Shown here piece by piece: positions 34,070 to 43,300 of a stretch of DNA of 64,000 nt. A program made the position numbers and the translations under genes. How positions within the stretch are numbered: the first letter of the stretch is position 1; each line of letters begins with the position of its first letter. The notes beneath the pieces were generated by a model. The model made no database searches and had not been told where the DNA came from. It saw nothing but the letters and a program-made list of their open reading frames with translations. The stretch is taken from assembly GCA_007121455.1 (NCBI GenBank), contig SKKN01000004.1, positions 33,580-97,579 of the forward strand, given 5' to 3'. Source of the DNA: Gemmatimonadota bacterium. Its GTDB lineage: Bacteria; Gemmatimonadota; Gemmatimonadetes; Longimicrobiales; Gaopeijiaceae.

Positions 34070-34879
34070 ATGCCCGAGTTGCCCGACGTGGAGGTCTACA
34101 GGCAGGTGATCGAGAGCGGGGCCCTCGACCGGACCGTCACCGGCGTCGAGGTCGACGCCGATCGGATCCTGGACGAAGACCTGACCGCCGAAAGGCTACG
34201 GAATGCCCTTCAGGGGAGGACGCTTTCCTCCACCCGCCGCCGCGGGAAGCACCTCTTCATCGAGATCGGAGGGGAAGACCGATGGTTGCGACTCCACTTC
34301 GGCATGACCGGGCGGGTGGTCGTCCTTTCCGGCGACGAGGAGCTGCCTGCGCACACGCGATTCCACCTGAATTTCGAGGGTGGTGAATGCCTGGCCGTCA
34401 CCTCACAGAGGCGGCTGGGTGAGATCGGATTGGTGGAGGATCACGACGGGTTCGCCCGGGAGCGTGAACTCGGCCCGGACCCCTCGGATGACGGCGTCGA
34501 TCGGAACACCTTCCGCTCGCTTCTTTCGGGACGGCGCGGGAGCGTGAAGGCCGCGCTGATGAACCAGAAGGTACTGGCGGGGCTCGGAAACGTGTACGTG
34601 GACGAGATCCTCTTCCAGGCGGGCGTGCACCCGGAGGCTCCCGTAGAAGAGCTGGACGACCGGTCGCTGAAAGCAATTCATCGGACGATGGGACGCGTCC
34701 TCCAAACGGCCGTGCGGCGCGGCGCCGATCCGGAGCGGATGCCGGACCGATGGCTCCTTCCCCGGAGGCGGGAAGGTGTGGACTGTCCCCGCTGTGACGG
34801 AACGATCCGGAAGTCACAGGTCTCGGGCCGCTCGACGTATCACTGCGACTCGCACCAGGAGGAGAGGAACTCGAGGTGA
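34070..34879 (+). CDS. mutM: Formamidopyrimidine-DNA glycosylase/endonuclease VIII family enzyme
   Basis: 269 residues from the ATG at 34070. The enzyme must begin Pro-Glu, and MPELPDVEVYRQ gives that catalytic start. Excises oxidised purines or pyrimidines and cuts the abasic site. It has the Lys of the beta-turn (RRRGKHLFIEIG), the H2TH region (KAALMNQKVLAGLGNVYVDEILFQAGVHP) and a C-terminal zinc finger. The finger reads C-P-R-C ... C-D-S-H: the fourth zinc ligand, normally Cys, is His. Because of this and the shortened mid-part it may be Nei-like rather than classical Fpg. Confidence 0.9.
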   Translation: MPELPDVEVYRQVIESGALDRTVTGVEVDADRILDEDLTAERLRNALQGRTLSSTRRRGKHLFIEIGGEDRWLRLHFGMTGRVVVLSGDEELPAHTRFHLNFEGGECLAVTSQRRLGEIGLVEDHDGFARERELGPDPSDDGVDRNTFRSLLSGRRGSVKAALMNQKVLAGLGNVYVDEILFQAGVHPEAPVEELDDRSLKAIHRTMGRVLQTAVRRGADPERMPDRWLLPRRREGVDCPRCDGTIRKSQVSGRSTYHCDSHQEERNSR

Positions 34880-34925
34880 GGGGGACCGCGCCGGCGCACG
34901 CATGGTGGAGGAGGGGTCGAAACCC

Positions 34926-35789
34926 ATGAGCTCGGTCCGGATCGGTCCATCGGGATGGAGCTACGACTCGTGGCAGGGCGACTTCTACCCGGACTGGCTC
35001 CCCAAGGCCAGGCGCCTCGAGTACGTCGGTCGTCACTTCTCCGCAGTCGAGGTGAACGGCTCCTTCTATTCCCTCCTTTCGGCGAAGACGTGGGACAAGT
35101 ACGGTCGGGAGACACCGGAGAGCTTTCGCTTCGCCGTGAAGGGGAGTCGATTCATCACCCACAACAAGCAACTCGGGGACGTGAGGGGGCCGCTCGCCAA
35201 CTTCCTCGCCTCCGGACTCCTCCTGCTCGGGAAGAAGCTCGACGTGATCCTCTGGCAGTTCCCCGCCCGCCGGGCGGTCGACCCGGAGCGGCTGGACGCG
35301 TTCGTCCGCCTACTGCCGGGCGATACGAACGCGGCCGCGGCCCTCGCCGGCGAGCACGACGACCGAGTGGACGATCCGGTCACTTCGGCGGATTCGAATC
35401 ACCGGATCCGACACGCCGTCGAGCTCCGGCACCCGGACGATCTCACAGCCGAGCGAGTCGGAGCCCTCCGCGACGCCGGCATCGCCCTCGTCTTCTCGCA
35501 TGCGAGCGATTGGCCCTACGTCGAGGAGGTGACGGCTGGATTCATCTACCTGCGGCTGCATGGGGCCCCGAAGACATATGCCAGCCGATACCCGCCGCCC
35601 GAGCTCCGCCGGTGGGCGGCGCGCCTCGAGCGCTGGCGTGCGGGAGAGGAGCCGGACGATGCCGAACGCATCACGGACGGGAAACCGCCTCCCCGCAAGG
35701 GGCGGGATGCCTATGTCTTCTTCGACAATGATTCCGAAGGACACGCACCGCACGACGCCCGACGGCTCATGGAGCTTGTCGATGAGTGA
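34926..35789 (+). CDS. DUF72 protein
   Basis: 287 residues from the ATG at 34926. Recognised by VRIGPSGWSYDSWQGDFYPDWLPKARRLEYVGRHFSAVEVNGSFYSLLSAKTWDKYGRETPESFRFAVKGSRFITH, the N-terminal half of the TIM-barrel DUF72 (YecE-like) family, and by FIYLRLHGAPKTYASRY and DAYVFFDNDSEGHAPHDARRL near the end. Function unknown; suggested to be a hydrolase or nucleic-acid-related protein because of structure. It lies 47 bases after fpg and 116 before topoisomerase I, so may be part of a DNA-repair-linked group. Confidence 0.92.
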   Translation: MSSVRIGPSGWSYDSWQGDFYPDWLPKARRLEYVGRHFSAVEVNGSFYSLLSAKTWDKYGRETPESFRFAVKGSRFITHNKQLGDVRGPLANFLASGLLLLGKKLDVILWQFPARRAVDPERLDAFVRLLPGDTNAAAALAGEHDDRVDDPVTSADSNHRIRHAVELRHPDDLTAERVGALRDAGIALVFSHASDWPYVEEVTAGFIYLRLHGAPKTYASRYPPPELRRWAARLERWRAGEEPDDAERITDGKPPPRKGRDAYVFFDNDSEGHAPHDARRLMELVDE

Positions 35790-35905
35790 AGGAAGTCCCG
35801 GCACCCCCCGCAACCGGCTCGTGGGGTGGACCCCGGCGGGGCTTTGAATAGAATGGAGTGTGTCGAGGCGATCACCGTACCCTCACGAACCGGAAGGAGC
35901 ACAGG

Positions 35906-38263
35906 CTGAACATTCTCATCGTCGAGTCGGCTGCGAAGACGAAAACCCTGAGCCGCTACCTGGGGAAGGACTGGAAGGTGATGGCGACGGGGGGACACGT
36001 GCAGACCCTCCCCTTCGACCGGACGCAGCACGGCAAGGACGCAAAGAAGGCATACTGGGCGAACCGACCGGGAAAGCTCCCGTCTCCTCCGTGGGTCTGG
36101 ACGGACCGGGGGGAGGAGGCAGTCCAGGCAATCCTCGCAGAAGCGAACGAGGAGACGACCTTCTGGCTCGCCACCGATCCTGACCGCGAGGGGGAGTTCA
36201 TCGCGTGGTGTCTGGACCGGATCCTCCGGCCACACGCCCGCGCGGTTCACCGTGTGAGCTTCCAGGAGGTGACGGAAGAGGCCGTGCGGGAGGCCTTGGA
36301 GCGCCCGCGACCGGTGGACACGAAAATGGTGGAGAGCGCCCTCATCCGGAAGCTTCTGGACCGGCTCGTGGGGTACCGTACCTCCAAGTTGGCGCGGGGC
36401 GTGATCCCCGGCAGCGCCAGCGCCTCCATGGGACGGGTCCAGACCCCGACCCTCGGCTTCGTCGTGGATCGGGAGCTCGAGCGAGAAGCCCACGTTCCCA
36501 TCCCCTACTTCGAGGTTCGTGCTCGCGCCGAGGAGGTGGACCTCCAGGTGCGCTTCCACGAGCCGGGGGACGAGGAGGCGTGGAAGAACGAAGCGGGCCG
36601 AGCCGTTCCCACGCGCACCTTCGACGAGGGGTTGGCTCGAAGGGCCGAAGACGCGATCCGGCAGGGTGGACGCGTGCAAGTGACCGAGGCGACTCGTGGC
36701 TCGCGAACCTCCGCGCCCCGGCCTCCCTTTTCCACCGACGCCCTGCTCCAGGCTGCCGGATCCCGGTTCGGATGGTCGCCCAAGAAGACTTCGGCGCTGG
36801 CATCGATGCTCTACGAGGCCGGACACATCACGTACATCCGGACGGACTCCAACCGACTCGCCGCCTCTGCGATACAGGCAGCCCGGAAGGTGGTTGCGGA
36901 GACGTTCGGCGAGGAGCACCTGGGACGGAGCGGCGGCACCCGGACGGCTCCGGCCGGCGGTGGGGCCGTGCAGGACGCTCACGAAGCCATCCGGCCCACC
37001 CGCTTCCAGGAAGAGGACGTGCCGCTGAAGGACGCGGACGCCCGGAAGCTCTACCGCCTGGTGCGGGCCCATACCCTGGCGAGCCAGATGGCCGCCTCCC
37101 GCTACGACACCGTGAGGATCCGCGCGGAGGCGAAGGATCTGGACCGGCCCCTCACCGGGAGCGTCTCGTGGCGCACCTTTCCGGGCTGGGAGGCGGCGTA
37201 CGCGGAGTTCCGCGCGCAGCCCGCCACCTCTCCCCCACCGGCACCCCTCGAGGTCGGAGCAATCTGGGAGTTGGAGCCGGAGAGCCCGGAGTCACCGAAC
37301 CCGGAGTTGATCGAGGACGAGACACAGCCACCTCCCCGCTACCGTCGCCATACGCTGATCCGGACCATGAAGGACGCTGGAATCGGTCGGCCTTCCACCT
37401 ACTCGAAGACCGTCGAGAAGCTGGAGGAGCGCGCATATGTGGAAATCGAGGATGGGGCGCTGGTCCCTACCGAACGAGGCCGCTCCGTCTGGCTCCAGGT
37501 GGCGCCCCTCTACGTGCGCGATGACTCGGGCACGGAGCTGTTCAGCGCAGCGTACACCGCCCTCATGGAGTCCCGTCTCGACGCGGTCGCTTCGGGCGGA
37601 TCCAATGGCAATGGCTCGGAGAAAGCGACGCCGGAGAACGGAGGAGAGAACGGGTCCGCCGGTGAGGCCGTGGATCCCGCCAGCATGTGGGAGAGCTGGA
37701 GGGACGAAATACGCGACCTGCACGAGATCGCGCGGACTCGGACGAAGGAGGGGAAAGCCACGCCACGGACCCGTCAGCAGCTCCAGCGCCTCCTGGAGAA
37801 CGCCCCTTCCGAGATGGAACGCCCTCCCCCCCCGGACTCCTTGTCGGAGCAAGACGCCAGGGGATGGGTGGAGCGACTCCGGCAGGCCGGCGTCCAGCCC
37901 GCACCAACGGAAACGCAGATGGACTACCTCCGCGCCCTGATGGAGGAGCTCCAACTCGATCCCAGCGAGGCGGCGGAGTTGGTCGACCTCGACGACATCT
38001 CCCGAATCCGCACCTCCTCGCAGGCGAGCTCCCTCATCGACGACCTGAGACGCCTCCGGGACGAGCGCCGTCCTCCGAGCCGGAAGCAGCTGGCGCTGAT
38101 CGAGCGGCTCCGAAAGGATGCTGGGCTCACCGAGGCGCAGACAGCAGAGCTCATCGACGAGCCCGACCTGGAGGGCCTGACCGGGGGACGGGAGGGCACG
38201 GCGAGCGCACTGATCGACCGGCTCCTGGAGGTCACCGGGACTTCCGCCGCCAAGGGTTCCTGA
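35906..38263 (+). CDS. topA: DNA topoisomerase I (type IA) with an unusual C-terminal extension
   Basis: 785 residues. Relaxes negative supercoils. The TOPRIM domain (NILIVESAAKTKTLSRYLG... ATDPDREGEFIAW), the LIRKLLDRLVGYRTSKL region and the catalytic Tyr (GHITYIRTDSNRLA, about residue 310) are intact. The later strand-passage part (IGRPSTYSKTVEKLEERAYVEIE) is also intact. I place the start at CTG 35906, six bases after AAGGAG; a GTG at 35858 lies too near a possible -10 TAGAAT (35849-35854). No zinc fingers follow residue 590. Instead there are tandem 60-residue modules (PT/PSxxQ...L.L...GL...A.L...L..L....AS.LI..L) that may bind DNA. Confidence 0.92.
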   Translation: MNILIVESAAKTKTLSRYLGKDWKVMATGGHVQTLPFDRTQHGKDAKKAYWANRPGKLPSPPWVWTDRGEEAVQAILAEANEETTFWLATDPDREGEFIAWCLDRILRPHARAVHRVSFQEVTEEAVREALERPRPVDTKMVESALIRKLLDRLVGYRTSKLARGVIPGSASASMGRVQTPTLGFVVDRELEREAHVPIPYFEVRARAEEVDLQVRFHEPGDEEAWKNEAGRAVPTRTFDEGLARRAEDAIRQGGRVQVTEATRGSRTSAPRPPFSTDALLQAAGSRFGWSPKKTSALASMLYEAGHITYIRTDSNRLAASAIQAARKVVAETFGEEHLGRSGGTRTAPAGGGAVQDAHEAIRPTRFQEEDVPLKDADARKLYRLVRAHTLASQMAASRYDTVRIRAEAKDLDRPLTGSVSWRTFPGWEAAYAEFRAQPATSPPPAPLEVGAIWELEPESPESPNPELIEDETQPPPRYRRHTLIRTMKDAGIGRPSTYSKTVEKLEERAYVEIEDGALVPTERGRSVWLQVAPLYVRDDSGTELFSAAYTALMESRLDAVASGGSNGNGSEKATPENGGENGSAGEAVDPASMWESWRDEIRDLHEIARTRTKEGKATPRTRQQLQRLLENAPSEMERPPPPDSLSEQDARGWVERLRQAGVQPAPTETQMDYLRALMEELQLDPSEAAELVDLDDISRIRTSSQASSLIDDLRRLRDERRPPSRKQLALIERLRKDAGLTEAQTAELIDEPDLEGLTGGREGTASALIDRLLEVTGTSAAKGS

Positions 38264-38380
38264 CGGCGACCCTGCGTCGCAGGGGATGCGGATCGGGAAC
38301 AGACGTTCCCTCGCGCTTTGCGCTCCAGTCGATCTCGCGACTCCGGCAGGCACGGGACGACCGGCGCGGACGCTGCCTCG

Positions 38381-39181
38381 TCAGCGTGGTGCCTGCACGC
38401 CGGCCCTCAACTCCTGGATCTGCTCCTCGATCGCCTCGATCCGGTCTTCCAGATCGGGATGTGTGGCGAAGAATCGCTCTACGGCACCGGGCTCCCTCTC
38501 CTGCAGCTCGAGCAGGCGCTCGAAAAACCGAAGCATGCCCTCCGGGTCGTAGCCTGCTGCGTGCAGGTACTCGACCCCGAGCTCGTCGGCTTCGAACTCT
38601 TGCGATCGTGAATGACGCGCGAGTGTCCCGGCAGCGGCGATCTCCGCCGCAATCTGCTGAACGAGCCCCGGGTCCTCGCCGAGAACCACCTGGGCAAGCA
38701 GCGCCATTTCGTACTGCTGGCTCAAACGCTCCGCACCGTGGCGGGCGGCCCCATGGCCGACCTCGTGTGCGATCACGGCGGCGAGCTCGTCCTCATCGTC
38801 TGCTTCCGCGATCAGCCCCGAGTGCACATAGACGAGCCCCCCGGGGACATTAAACGCGTTCACGCTCTCATCCTCCACCACATGGAAGCGCCACTCCAGG
38901 TCCGCCTTATCGCTCTGCGCGACGATCCGCTCGCCGATCTGCGTGACGGGCCGGATCAAGGTCTGGTCATCGGAGATCGGCATCTCCTCCGCAATTTCGG
39001 CCTCGAGCTGACGACCCATCTCCCACTCCTCTTCGACGGAGATGAGCGTCACGCCTCCGATCCCGAGCGTGGCGCAGCTCGTCGCGACCGCCAGGACGGA
39101 AAGGAGCGCAATGGTGAAGGGGCTGCGGGCGGATGCACGCGGTGCAGTGCGCCGGAGCGAGCGCTTTCGGTTGGCAGTCAT
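38381..39181 (-). CDS. M48-family zinc metalloprotease lipoprotein
   Basis: 266 residues from the ATG at 39181. A signal ending VATSC suggests a lipoprotein, placing the protease at the periplasmic face, as for the BepA-like group. The zinc site HEVGH (about residue 144) and the Glu of EFEADELGVEYLHAAGY are present. The end (FERLLELQEREPGAVERFFATHPDLEDRIEAIEEQIQ) is the family's helical tail with the ATHPxxxxRI signature. No TPR domain is attached. It diverges from the marC pseudogene. Confidence 0.92.
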   Translation of the reverse strand: MTANRKRSLRRTAPRASARSPFTIALLSVLAVATSCATLGIGGVTLISVEEEWEMGRQLEAEIAEEMPISDDQTLIRPVTQIGERIVAQSDKADLEWRFHVVEDESVNAFNVPGGLVYVHSGLIAEADDEDELAAVIAHEVGHGAARHGAERLSQQYEMALLAQVVLGEDPGLVQQIAAEIAAAGTLARHSRSQEFEADELGVEYLHAAGYDPEGMLRFFERLLELQEREPGAVERFFATHPDLEDRIEAIEEQIQELRAGVQAPR

Positions 39182-39352
39182 CGGATCCCTCGGGATCATC
39201 GGGGAAAGAGCGGCACTTCCTTCTGAAGCCGCCTGAACTCGGCAAGAGTCAGACCAGGAACGTACTCTCCGGAACAAACCTGTGTACGCTAACCTACAGG
39301 TGTGTTGCGCAGCGTCTACGACCTTTCGAAAACCGGACGGCACGTGCTTCCC

Positions 39353-39994
39353 ATGATCGAGTACCTGTTCGTCTCGATCGCCGCAATGTTCGTGATCATC
39401 AACCCTCTCACCACCGCATTCGTCTTCGCATCGCTGACCTCGCAGGCCTCGGAACCGGAGCGGAACCAGATCGCGCGACGCGCGGTCATCGCCTCGACCT
39501 CTCTCCTCTTCACCTTCGCAATCCTCGGCTCCGTGATCTTCCAGCTCTTCGGGATCACGCTGGCGGCCTTTCGGATTGCAGGAGGCCTGATCCTGTTCGG
39601 TATCGGGATGGGAATGCTGCAGCGCAGCGAGGCGGCGGATCACAACAAGGCGGACATACACCCGTCCGGAGCGATCGCGGACGACATCTCGATCATCCCC
39701 CTCTGAATCCCTTTCATCAGCGGCCCGGGAGCGATCGCCACCGCGATGATCCTCACGAGTGAGGCCCCCAGCCGGTGGCATGTGATCGCCGTCTTTATCG
39801 GGGTGCTGATCACCACGATCACTTGCTACTACACGATGGTGAATTCCCGGTATGTCATCCGGGTCATGGGCGAAAGCGGCCGCAAGATCATGACGAAGAT
39901 CTTCGGGCTGATCCTCGCAGTGATCGCCGTCCAGTTCGTGATCAATGGCGTGGCCGACGCAGTGAGCGAGTTCTTGCAGAACAGGCCGCTGTAG
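39353..39994 (+). pseudogene. MarC-family membrane protein gene interrupted by one in-frame TGA
   Basis: The gene is intact in one frame apart from TGA at 39704-39706. Before it: MIEYLFVSIAAMFVIINPLTTAFVFASL and a long hydrophobic N-half, ending DDISIIPL. After it: IPFISGPGAIATAMILTS and the last three helices. The MarC consensus here is SIVPLAIPLxxGPGAIA, so the stop falls on a residue that is normally Ala or Gly. A single base change (for example GGA to TGA) explains it. Total length 213 codons fits the family. No selenocysteine-insertion hairpin is apparent. The lesion is probably recent, as both halves are otherwise undamaged. Confidence 0.85.
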
Positions 39995-40305
39995 CACACC
40001 CTCCCTCGCGCAGCGCCAGACGTGTGGTGCCATGTGCGCATGGTACCTGTGGCATGCGAGCATCGCCCGATGTCGCATGGCGCCTCCAGGATCGACGCGA
40101 CGCCCCCACTTCACTGCGCTGGGCGGTTCAGGCCGATTTCCCTCCGCTCCCGCATCGGTAGCATTGCCTCCGTCCCACACCGAGGTGCAGGTGGTACAGC
40201 CCTTGCTTTTACCCCTCGTCATTCCGACAGAGCCCGGAACCGAAGCGTCAGGACGCCCTGGCCGCTCCGGGGATTCTCATCGACGGCGGAGGCGAAAGGG
40301 GAGTC
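39995..40305. other. Intergenic region with a long hairpin
   Basis: 311 bases with no gene. It contains a 12-bp stem with one bulged base (CATGCGA-G-CATCG at 40053-40065 pairing with CGATG-TCGCATG at 40068-40079), separated by a two-base loop, and a nearby palindrome CCATGTGCGCATGG. There is no T run, so it is not a typical terminator. It lies just before the sugar-acid operon and may carry its control region. Confidence 0.5.
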
Positions 40306-41412
40306 ATGGCTGAGCCGATCAAGATCGGGATCGTGGGGCTGGGCAAGATGGGCCGGATCCGCTCCGGAACCATCCGTGCGAACGAGTCGACGGTCCTCGT
40401 TGCGGGATCCGACACCGACCCTCCGGAGAACGGCTTCGGAGACATGACTTTCTTCTCCGACTACCGCGCCGTCATCGATTCCGATGTCGATGCTGTCTTC
40501 GTCTGCACACCCAACCGCTTCATTCCCGAGATCGCGTGCGAGGCGCTGGATGCGGGAAAGCACATCTTCTGTGAGAAGCCGCCCGGGCGCACCCTGCGGG
40601 ACGTGGAACGGATCATGGAGGCCGAGCGGCGGAACCCGGGCCGAGTCCTGAAGGTCGGGTTCAACCACCGCTATCACTTCGGCATCATGGAGGCCGAGAA
40701 GATCGTCACGAGCGGGAAGTATGGTGAAATCCTCTGGATGCGCGGAGTGTACGGTAAGGCTCAGGGATCGGGCGATCCCGACGAGTGGCGCAGAGACCCC
40801 ACGCTTGCCGGCGGAGGGATCCTCCTCGACCAGGGGATCCACATGCTCGACCTCTTCCGTCACTACGGCGGCGAGTTCTCGGAGATCAAGAGCATGTGCA
40901 CGAGGACCTTCTGGGACTTTCCCATGGAGGACAACGCCTTCGCTCTCCTCCGGAACGACGCCGGCACCGTCGCGATGCTCCACAGCTCCTTCACGCAGTG
41001 GAAGCACCGGTTCACCCTCGAGATCTTCCTGCGCGACGGATATGTGATCGTCGACGGGATGCCCTCATCCACGGGCAGCTACCGGGACGAGTGGATCATC
41101 CAGGGCCGCCGCCACACGGGATTCGCGATCGGGAACCCCCCGGAGGAGCGCACCTTCTGCAACGTCGATCCCTCCTGGACGTTGGAGCTCGATGAGTTCG
41201 TGAGTTGCATCCGGACCGGGAGACCCGTAAGCCACGGCTCGTCGAGGGACGCGTACGAGACGATGCGTCTGGTCTTCGGGATCTACGACGCGGATTCGTC
41301 CTGGAGACGGGACGATGAGGAGGGAACGACGGTGATCGAGCCTTTCCCGGAGCGGGCCACCCCCCCGGTCCCGATTCTCGAGGATGAGGACCGGTCGGTC
41401 GCTACCTCATGA
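40306..41412 (+). CDS. Gfo/Idh/MocA-family sugar oxidoreductase
   Basis: 368 residues. N-terminal NAD domain (KIGIVGLGKMGRIRSGT, AVFVCTPNRFIPEIACEALDAGKHIFCEKPPGRTL) with the conserved EKP, then the catalytic domain (VGFNHRYHFGIMEAEKIV, the Asp-His pair in GGGILLDQGIHMLDLFRH). Oxidises or reduces a sugar hydroxyl, often on a nucleotide or free sugar acid. It is the first gene of a coupled four-gene operon; its stop overlaps the next start (ATGA). The GGRxxR/HGS region near the C-terminus (PVSHGSSRDAYETMRLVFGIY) is typical. Probably the first oxidation step of the pathway. Confidence 0.9.
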   Translation: MAEPIKIGIVGLGKMGRIRSGTIRANESTVLVAGSDTDPPENGFGDMTFFSDYRAVIDSDVDAVFVCTPNRFIPEIACEALDAGKHIFCEKPPGRTLRDVERIMEAERRNPGRVLKVGFNHRYHFGIMEAEKIVTSGKYGEILWMRGVYGKAQGSGDPDEWRRDPTLAGGGILLDQGIHMLDLFRHYGGEFSEIKSMCTRTFWDFPMEDNAFALLRNDAGTVAMLHSSFTQWKHRFTLEIFLRDGYVIVDGMPSSTGSYRDEWIIQGRRHTGFAIGNPPEERTFCNVDPSWTLELDEFVSCIRTGRPVSHGSSRDAYETMRLVFGIYDADSSWRRDDEEGTTVIEPFPERATPPVPILEDEDRSVATS

Positions 41413-42401
41413 GGATCTCCTGCCCGGTCGGCGTCACCTCACGTTCGTTCTCCAGCCATCCGACCCTCCGGTCGGAGCTCCAGGAACGGTACAGCGATGT
41501 ACGGTTCAACGAAGCGGGGGTCTCCCTGCAGGGCGAGCCTCTGATCGAATTCGCCCGAGGCTGTCGGAAGCTGATCGTCGCCCTGGAACGGGTGGATGAC
41601 GCACTGCTGGATGCGCTTCCCGAGCTGGAGGTCGTGAGCAAATACGGAGTGGGGACGGACACCGTGGATCGATCCGCCATGGCCCGTCGGGGCGTCCGGC
41701 TCGGATGGACCGGCGGCGTGAACCGCCGGTCGGTCGCCGAGTTGACGCTCGCCATGATCATCTCCCTCCTCCGGCACGTGCCCGCACTCAACGAAGAGCT
41801 TCGGTCCGGCGCCTGGCGCAATCGACGCGGGCGCCAACTCTCCGGGCGCACCGTCGGGATCGTCGGCTGCGGCCACATCGGCAAGGACCTGGCAGGTCTC
41901 CTCGGTGCGTTCGGGTGCAAGCTACTCGCCCATGACATCCGGGACTTCCCGGAATTCTACGGCGAGCACGGAGTCGAACCGGTCGGATTGGATGAGCTGC
42001 TCGAGCGTTCGGACATCGTGACGCTCCACCTTCCCCTGGACGGCAGCACCCGGAACCTGATGAACCGGGACCGGCTCTCCCGAATGAAGCGGGACGCGCT
42101 GCTCATCAACACGGCCCGTGGCGGACTGGTCGACGAGGACGCGTTGATCACCCTGCTCGGCGAGGGAGCGCTCGCGGGAGCCGCGTTCGACGTGTTCGCC
42201 ACGGAACCGTCGCTCGACTCCCCTCTCTTGCGACTGCCCAACTTCCTCGCGACGCCCCACATCGGAGGAAGCTCCGACGAGGCGGTGCTCGCGATGGGCA
42301 GGGCCGCGATTCGCGGTCTGGACGTGAACAGGATCCCCACGGACGAGCCCGCGCCAGGTCGCCCGCGAGCCCTCCCAATGCAACCGGCAAGGAGCCCGTG
42401 A
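41409..42401 (+). CDS. NAD-dependent D-2-hydroxyacid dehydrogenase (phosphoglycerate-dehydrogenase-like)
   Basis: 330 residues. The NAD loop GRTVGIVGCGHIGKDLAGLLGAFGCKLLAHD (about 147-177), catalytic Arg in LLINTARGGLVDED, Glu in FDVFATEP and His in TPHIGGSSDEA are all present. The GVGTDTVD segment marks the substrate end. Reduces a 2-keto acid to a D-2-hydroxy acid, or the reverse. It lies between the Gfo/Idh dehydrogenase and an aldolase that makes 2-keto acids, so the keto acid may be the aldolase product. Both ends overlap neighbours (ATGA, TGATG). Confidence 0.9.
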   Translation: MRISCPVGVTSRSFSSHPTLRSELQERYSDVRFNEAGVSLQGEPLIEFARGCRKLIVALERVDDALLDALPELEVVSKYGVGTDTVDRSAMARRGVRLGWTGGVNRRSVAELTLAMIISLLRHVPALNEELRSGAWRNRRGRQLSGRTVGIVGCGHIGKDLAGLLGAFGCKLLAHDIRDFPEFYGEHGVEPVGLDELLERSDIVTLHLPLDGSTRNLMNRDRLSRMKRDALLINTARGGLVDEDALITLLGEGALAGAAFDVFATEPSLDSPLLRLPNFLATPHIGGSSDEAVLAMGRAAIRGLDVNRIPTDEPAPGRPRALPMQPARSP

Positions 42402-43300
42402 TGCGAAAGAACGCCCTGAAGGAAATCTGGAATCGAGGCGACGCGGTCATCAACGGCTGGTGCTCGATTCCCAGCTCGTTTTCAGCCGAGATCATGGCGC
42501 ACCAGGACTTCGACTCGATCACGATCGACATGCAGCACGGGCTGGTCGGGTACCAGGTGGCCACGACGATGCTCCAGGCCATCTCCACCACAGCCGTGGT
42601 CCCGATGACGCGGGTACCGTCGAACGACCCCGGGTTCATCATGAAGATGCTGGACGCCGGAAGCTATGGTGTGATCTGCCCGATGATCCAGAATCCGGAC
42701 GATGCCGAGAAGCTCGTCGCCGCCTGCAGGTATCCCCCGCGCGGTGTCCGCAGCTTCGGCCCCGTTCGCGCCAAGTACTACGGCGGCGGCGCCACCCACG
42801 GGGGCGGCGACTATCACCACTATGCGGAGGACGAGACGTTGGTCATTCCACAGATCGAAACCCAGGAGGCGGTCGCGAACCTGGACGAGATCCTGCAGGT
42901 CCCGGGGATCAGCGCGATCTACATCGGACCGTCGGATCTCTCGATGGCCTTCGGAAAGGAGCCCCGCAAGGGACAGAGAGACCCCGAGATCGTGGAGGCG
43001 AAGCGGAAGATCCTGCACGCGGCGAAGCGCCACGGGATCCCGGCCGGAATCCACACGAACTCGCGGGAGGTGGCGATCCAGATGATCCGGGACGGATTCC
43101 AGTTGACCTCACTCCAGAGCGATGACCGCTTCCTGATGAAGACCGCCAAGGAAGAGGTCGCGGCGGTACGGCAGGGGATCGGCCTCGCCGTGGGGGAAGC
43201 TCCATCTGCGACCGATGAAGCTGGAACCCCTGCGGTCTCCCGCGCCGGCGAGCGCGTGGATGCCACGAAAAAAACAGCGGGTGAGGCTCGCGTGAGATGA
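42401..43300 (+). CDS. HpcH/HpaI-family class II aldolase
   Basis: 299 residues. The start is ATG 42401, six bases after AAGGAG; the GTG three bases earlier is less likely. Metal-dependent pyruvate (2-keto acid) aldolase: FDSITIDMQHGLVGYQVATTMLQA (with the conserved His), MLDAGSYGVICPMIQNPDDAEKLVAACRYPPRGVRSFGPVRAK, VIPQIETQEAVANLDEIL (metal Glu) and ISAIYIGPSDLSMAFG. The C-terminal 40 residues are Ala/Thr-rich and not part of the domain. In context it could build or break a sugar acid. Confidence 0.9.
   Translation: MRKNALKEIWNRGDAVINGWCSIPSSFSAEIMAHQDFDSITIDMQHGLVGYQVATTMLQAISTTAVVPMTRVPSNDPGFIMKMLDAGSYGVICPMIQNPDDAEKLVAACRYPPRGVRSFGPVRAKYYGGGATHGGGDYHHYAEDETLVIPQIETQEAVANLDEILQVPGISAIYIGPSDLSMAFGKEPRKGQRDPEIVEAKRKILHAAKRHGIPAGIHTNSREVAIQMIRDGFQLTSLQSDDRFLMKTAKEEVAAVRQGIGLAVGEAPSATDEAGTPAVSRAGERVDATKKTAGEARVR

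Noticed and set aside
39704..39706. Selenocysteine in MarC
   Set aside because: The replaced residue is Ala/Gly in relatives, not Cys, and no hairpin of SECIS type follows the TGA.
40053..40079. Rho-independent terminator
   Set aside because: The 12-bp stem is good, but no run of T follows on either strand; kept only as a hairpin in the intergenic note.
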